Shown here: positions 61,616 to 64,000 of the stretch, in pieces | Position numbering within the stretch: position 1 is the stretch's first letter | Layout of the letters: every line of letters starts with the position of its first letter | NCBI RefSeq assembly: GCF_000379685.1 | Contig: NZ_KB903249.1 | Coordinates: forward strand, 947,911-1,011,910 | DNA: 64,000 nucleotides | Source of the DNA: Catelliglobosispora koreensis DSM 44566 | Lineage (GTDB): Bacteria > Actinomycetota > Actinomycetes > Mycobacteriales > Micromonosporaceae | Reading direction: 5' to 3' | Notes under the pieces: model-generated | What the model saw: only the letters and a program-made list of their open reading frames with translations | The model's database searches: none | What the model was told of the DNA's origin: nothing | Made by a program: the position numbers and the translations under genes

Positions 61616-62650
61616 CTACGGCGTCACCCAGCCGAGGAACGCCGCCCGAAGACCCGCCTGAAACCGGGTTTCCGCGCCGAGACGGCGCAAAAGCGAAGCC
61701 AGGCGGCGCTGATAGGTGCGATACGACAGGCCGAGCTGACGGGCGATGACCTCATCCTGAACCCCGGTCACGAGCAACGCCAGCAGCCGTGCCTCGTCCT
61801 CGGTCGGGCGGTCAGGCGTGGAGGTCTGCTGCACGGCAAACGGAAGCGCCTGGGCCCAAAGGCTTTCGAACAACGCGCACAGCGCCTCCAGCAAACCCGA
61901 GCGGTGCACGAGAATCATCGAGGCGATCGTCGATGGTGCGACCTGTAGCGGGATCAGCGCGTACCGGTCGTCGAAGATGACCAGTTTCGTGGGCGCGTTG
62001 GTAATGACCCGAGCCTGCTCACCCAGAGCGGCGCTGCGCTCGATATCAAGATGCCAGTCGGTCATGACATCAATGCCCGAGGTGTCATAGATGATGCGGT
62101 ACTTCACGCCACGCCCGAGCAATTCCGTCTCCGTGTGCGTGCTTTCCGGCGTCTTGGCCGACACCGTGTACGGCGGCTTGTCGATGCCCCGGACCTCCTG
62201 GCGGGTCCCGCGCTGAAGCTGCTCCCACCGTTGCCGCAACGCCGGGATCCCCGTGACGATCTCGACCAGCTCCGCCGGATCACGCTGCATGGCGGCGGCC
62301 TGGAACCGGGCCGTGAGCTGCTCGGCATAACGGCGTGCCCTCTTGATCTCCTCCTCCCGTTCCAGAAGAAGCACTTCCATCGCGATGTCTGGCGATATCG
62401 CGCCATAGCGCGCCGGGCTGCCCGCCACCCGGCTCACCAGGCCACGAGACTCCAATGTTTCCAAGGCTTCCTGGAGCCGGTTCATTGGCAGGAGCACCGC
62501 GGTTCGCAGTTCGTCCACAGTGGAGGGCGACCGGTCAACGAGCCGTTCATAGACGGCCAGGGCCGCTTCATCGAGGCCGAGCGGGTTCATGCGACGAGTG
62601 TGGATTCGTGGCGGGTCCTCGTCAATGGCGAGGATCCGCCGCTGTTTCAT
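61616..62650 (-). CDS. TrmB/LuxR-type transcriptional regulator
   Basis: A 344-residue regulator. The N-terminus (about 25-90) is a TrmB-like winged helix, the middle part (about 100-260) a coiled helix and ligand-like domain, and the C-terminus (about 280-344) a LuxR-type HTH (LLALLVTGVQDEVIARQLGL, shortened here). This layout is typical of actinobacterial regulators of secreted or specialised products. It is divergent from the subtilase gene, which is a likely target. An alternative start is ATG 62590 (MNPLGL). Confidence 0.82.
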   Translation of the reverse strand: MKQRRILAIDEDPPRIHTRRMNPLGLDEAALAVYERLVDRSPSTVDELRTAVLLPMNRLQEALETLESRGLVSRVAGSPARYGAISPDIAMEVLLLEREEEIKRARRYAEQLTARFQAAAMQRDPAELVEIVTGIPALRQRWEQLQRGTRQEVRGIDKPPYTVSAKTPESTHTETELLGRGVKYRIIYDTSGIDVMTDWHLDIERSAALGEQARVITNAPTKLVIFDDRYALIPLQVAPSTIASMILVHRSGLLEALCALFESLWAQALPFAVQQTSTPDRPTEDEARLLALLVTGVQDEVIARQLGLSYRTYQRRLASLLRRLGAETRFQAGLRAAFLGWVTP

Positions 62651-62688
62651 CTTCCGTCACCTGACATTCACCTATCAGGATGCGTGCC

Positions 62689-64000
62689 ATGCGTAGAAAC
62701 AAGCTTTTCATCATCTCGCTAACACTCGCGTTGCTCGCCGGGCCGATCCCCGCGCACAGCGCTGGCGTGACACAGCCCCGGCTTCCGTCGCGCGTGGACA
62801 CCTCACCGCACCGGGTCACGCTGATCACCGGTGACGTCGTCACGTTCTTCGCTGACAACACCTTCGCCGTCGAGGCCGCCCCACGCCCCGACGGCCGTGA
62901 CGTCACGTTCACGGGGCTCACCGGATCCACGATCGCGGGCAGCCGTGACCTTTACGTCATTCCCTCCGATGTGGACGACGACACCCGCCTGGACCGGGAG
63001 CTGTTCAACGTCACCGGTCTCGTGCGCGAAGGCCTGGACCAGGCCACCACCCTGCCCGTGCTCATCAAGCAGGCCAACGGCTATGACGGCGTGCGCGTCG
63101 ACGGCAAACGCAAGGGCGAATTCCTGCGCGGGCTAGCCCAGCAAACGAAAGTCTGGCTGGACCACCGGCGCAAAGTCGCCCTTGACGTGAGTGTGCCGCA
63201 GATTGGCGCACCCGCGGCTTGGGGTGCCGGTCTCGACGGCACCGGCGTCACCGTGGCTGTCATCGATACCGGCATCGACGCCACCCACCCGGATCTGTCT
63301 GACCGGGTCGTGGCCGAGCACAACTTCACCGAGGACCCCGACGCGGCCGACCTCTACGGGCACGGAACCCATGTCGCCTCAACGATCGCGGGCTCGGGAG
63401 CCGCCTCGGGCGGACGCTACAAAGGTGTCGCCCCAGGCGCGAAACTCATCAACGCCAAGGCCTGTGACGGCTCCGGTTCCTGCTACGACTCGTGGCTCAT
63501 CGACGCGATGAACTACGCGGCGTCCTCGGGCGCGAAGGTCATCAACATGAGTGTCGGCGGCGGCATCAGCGACGGCACCGATCCGTTATCGCTGGAACTC
63601 AACCGCCTCACCGCCGAAACCGGGGCGCTTTTCGTTGTCGCGGCGGGAAATACGGGAGAGTTCGGGCCGGTCACGGTCGGGTCTCCGGGCGCGGCACAGG
63701 CAGCGTTGACGGTCGGTGCGGTTGACCGCGACGACAAGCTCGCGAACTTCTCCAGCCGTGGCCCCCGCTATCTCGACGCGGGCATCAAGCCCGACCTGAC
63801 GGCGCCCGGCGTGAGCATCGTCGCCGCGCGTGCCGTTGACACGGCCATGGGCACACCCGTGGGCGATAGCTACACCTCGGCCAGCGGCACCTCGATGGCC
63901 ACTCCTCATGTCGCCGGAGCCGCCGCGATCCTGGCTCAGCAGCATCCACAGTGGACACCGCAACGTCTCAAAGACACCCTCGTGTCCACAGCCGCCGACG
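62689..64000 (+). CDS. Secreted subtilisin-like serine protease (S8), partial
   Basis: The first 437 codons of an exported subtilase, cut by the right edge. It has a signal peptide (about 1-25), a propeptide-like region (to about 160), then Asp193 (VIDTGID), His225 (GHGTHVA) and Ser402 (GTSMATPHVAGA) of the catalytic triad. ATG 62689 is preferred because AGGA lies nine bases upstream; ATG 62680 is the alternative. It is divergent from the TrmB/LuxR-type regulator. Confidence 0.93.
   Translation, partial: MRRNKLFIISLTLALLAGPIPAHSAGVTQPRLPSRVDTSPHRVTLITGDVVTFFADNTFAVEAAPRPDGRDVTFTGLTGSTIAGSRDLYVIPSDVDDDTRLDRELFNVTGLVREGLDQATTLPVLIKQANGYDGVRVDGKRKGEFLRGLAQQTKVWLDHRRKVALDVSVPQIGAPAAWGAGLDGTGVTVAVIDTGIDATHPDLSDRVVAEHNFTEDPDAADLYGHGTHVASTIAGSGAASGGRYKGVAPGAKLINAKACDGSGSCYDSWLIDAMNYAASSGAKVINMSVGGGISDGTDPLSLELNRLTAETGALFVVAAGNTGEFGPVTVGSPGAAQAALTVGAVDRDDKLANFSSRGPRYLDAGIKPDLTAPGVSIVAARAVDTAMGTPVGDSYTSASGTSMATPHVAGAAAILAQQHPQWTPQRLKDTLVSTAAD

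Noticed and set aside
1-64000. CRISPR arrays, tRNA or rRNA genes, insertion sequences and integrase genes.
   Set aside because: I saw no regularly spaced repeats, cloverleaf or rRNA segments, or transposase/integrase motifs in any frame.

Overview
The window is high-GC actinobacterial DNA. GTG and TTG starts are frequent, stop/start overlaps (ATGA, GTGA) are common, lexA has the usual HTH-plus-peptidase layout, and the aryl-AMP ligase, Sfp-type transferase and F420-type oxidoreductase all look actinomycete. A recurring interrupted palindrome, TCCA-N3-TGGA, makes me favour a Pseudonocardiales-type genome, but that assignment is an impression only.

Bases 1 to about 49,750 hold one large hybrid biosynthetic gene cluster, cut by the left edge. 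It starts with a truncated NRPS condensation domain (minus strand), a diiron oxygenase and O-methyltransferase pair, a P450 and a phosphopantetheinyl transferase. The core operon (4.55-22.5 kb) encodes an ArCP-Cy-A-PCP-Cy-A-PCP synthetase, a TubC-like-docking-Cy-A(MT)-PCP-TE* synthetase whose thioesterase lacks its serine, an SDH-like oxidoreductase, a thiazolinyl imine reductase of the Irp3/PchG type, a type II thioesterase, an acyl-CoA dehydrogenase-like protein, a second O-methyltransferase and a FAAL-type ligase. On the other strand sit a free carrier protein and a fourth module, Cy-A-PCP-TE, with an intact thioesterase. A metallo-beta-lactamase-fold hydrolase and an operon of two FAD oxidases, a VOC protein and a salicylate-type aryl-AMP ligase follow.

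From 33.1 to 48.7 kb one long plus-strand operon encodes a ferredoxin, thiolase, CoA transferase, ketoreductase, two hot-dog dehydratase-like proteins, an ACP, two ketosynthase/chain-length-factor-like pairs, hydrolase, hot-dog thioesterase, DsbA-fold isomerase-like protein, class II aldolase, acyl-CoA ligase, P450 and FMN monooxygenase. This is the gene set of a highly reducing type II PKS. The proposed chemistry is a salicyl or polyketide-derived acyl starter followed by several Cys (and probably one Ser/Thr) heterocycles, with one C-methylation and one thiazoline reduction. The combination of this NRPS logic with two KS-CLF pairs is the most unusual thing in the window. A TACGAG-centred motif recurs at the cluster's promoter regions, which argues for common control by a regulator not encoded here. 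No transporter, cluster regulator or salicylate synthase is visible; they may lie to the left.

From 49.77 kb the content changes to general chromosomal genes: a secreted Hcp-like protein with a 1440-residue secreted GH87-like alpha-glucanase, a small conserved protein, a copper operon (CopZ, secreted copper-associated protein, CopA) behind a CsoR-like palindrome, lexA, a second copper/metal operon (membrane protein, SafE-cupredoxin protein, HMA protein), a TrmB/LuxR-type regulator, and a secreted subtilase cut by the right edge.
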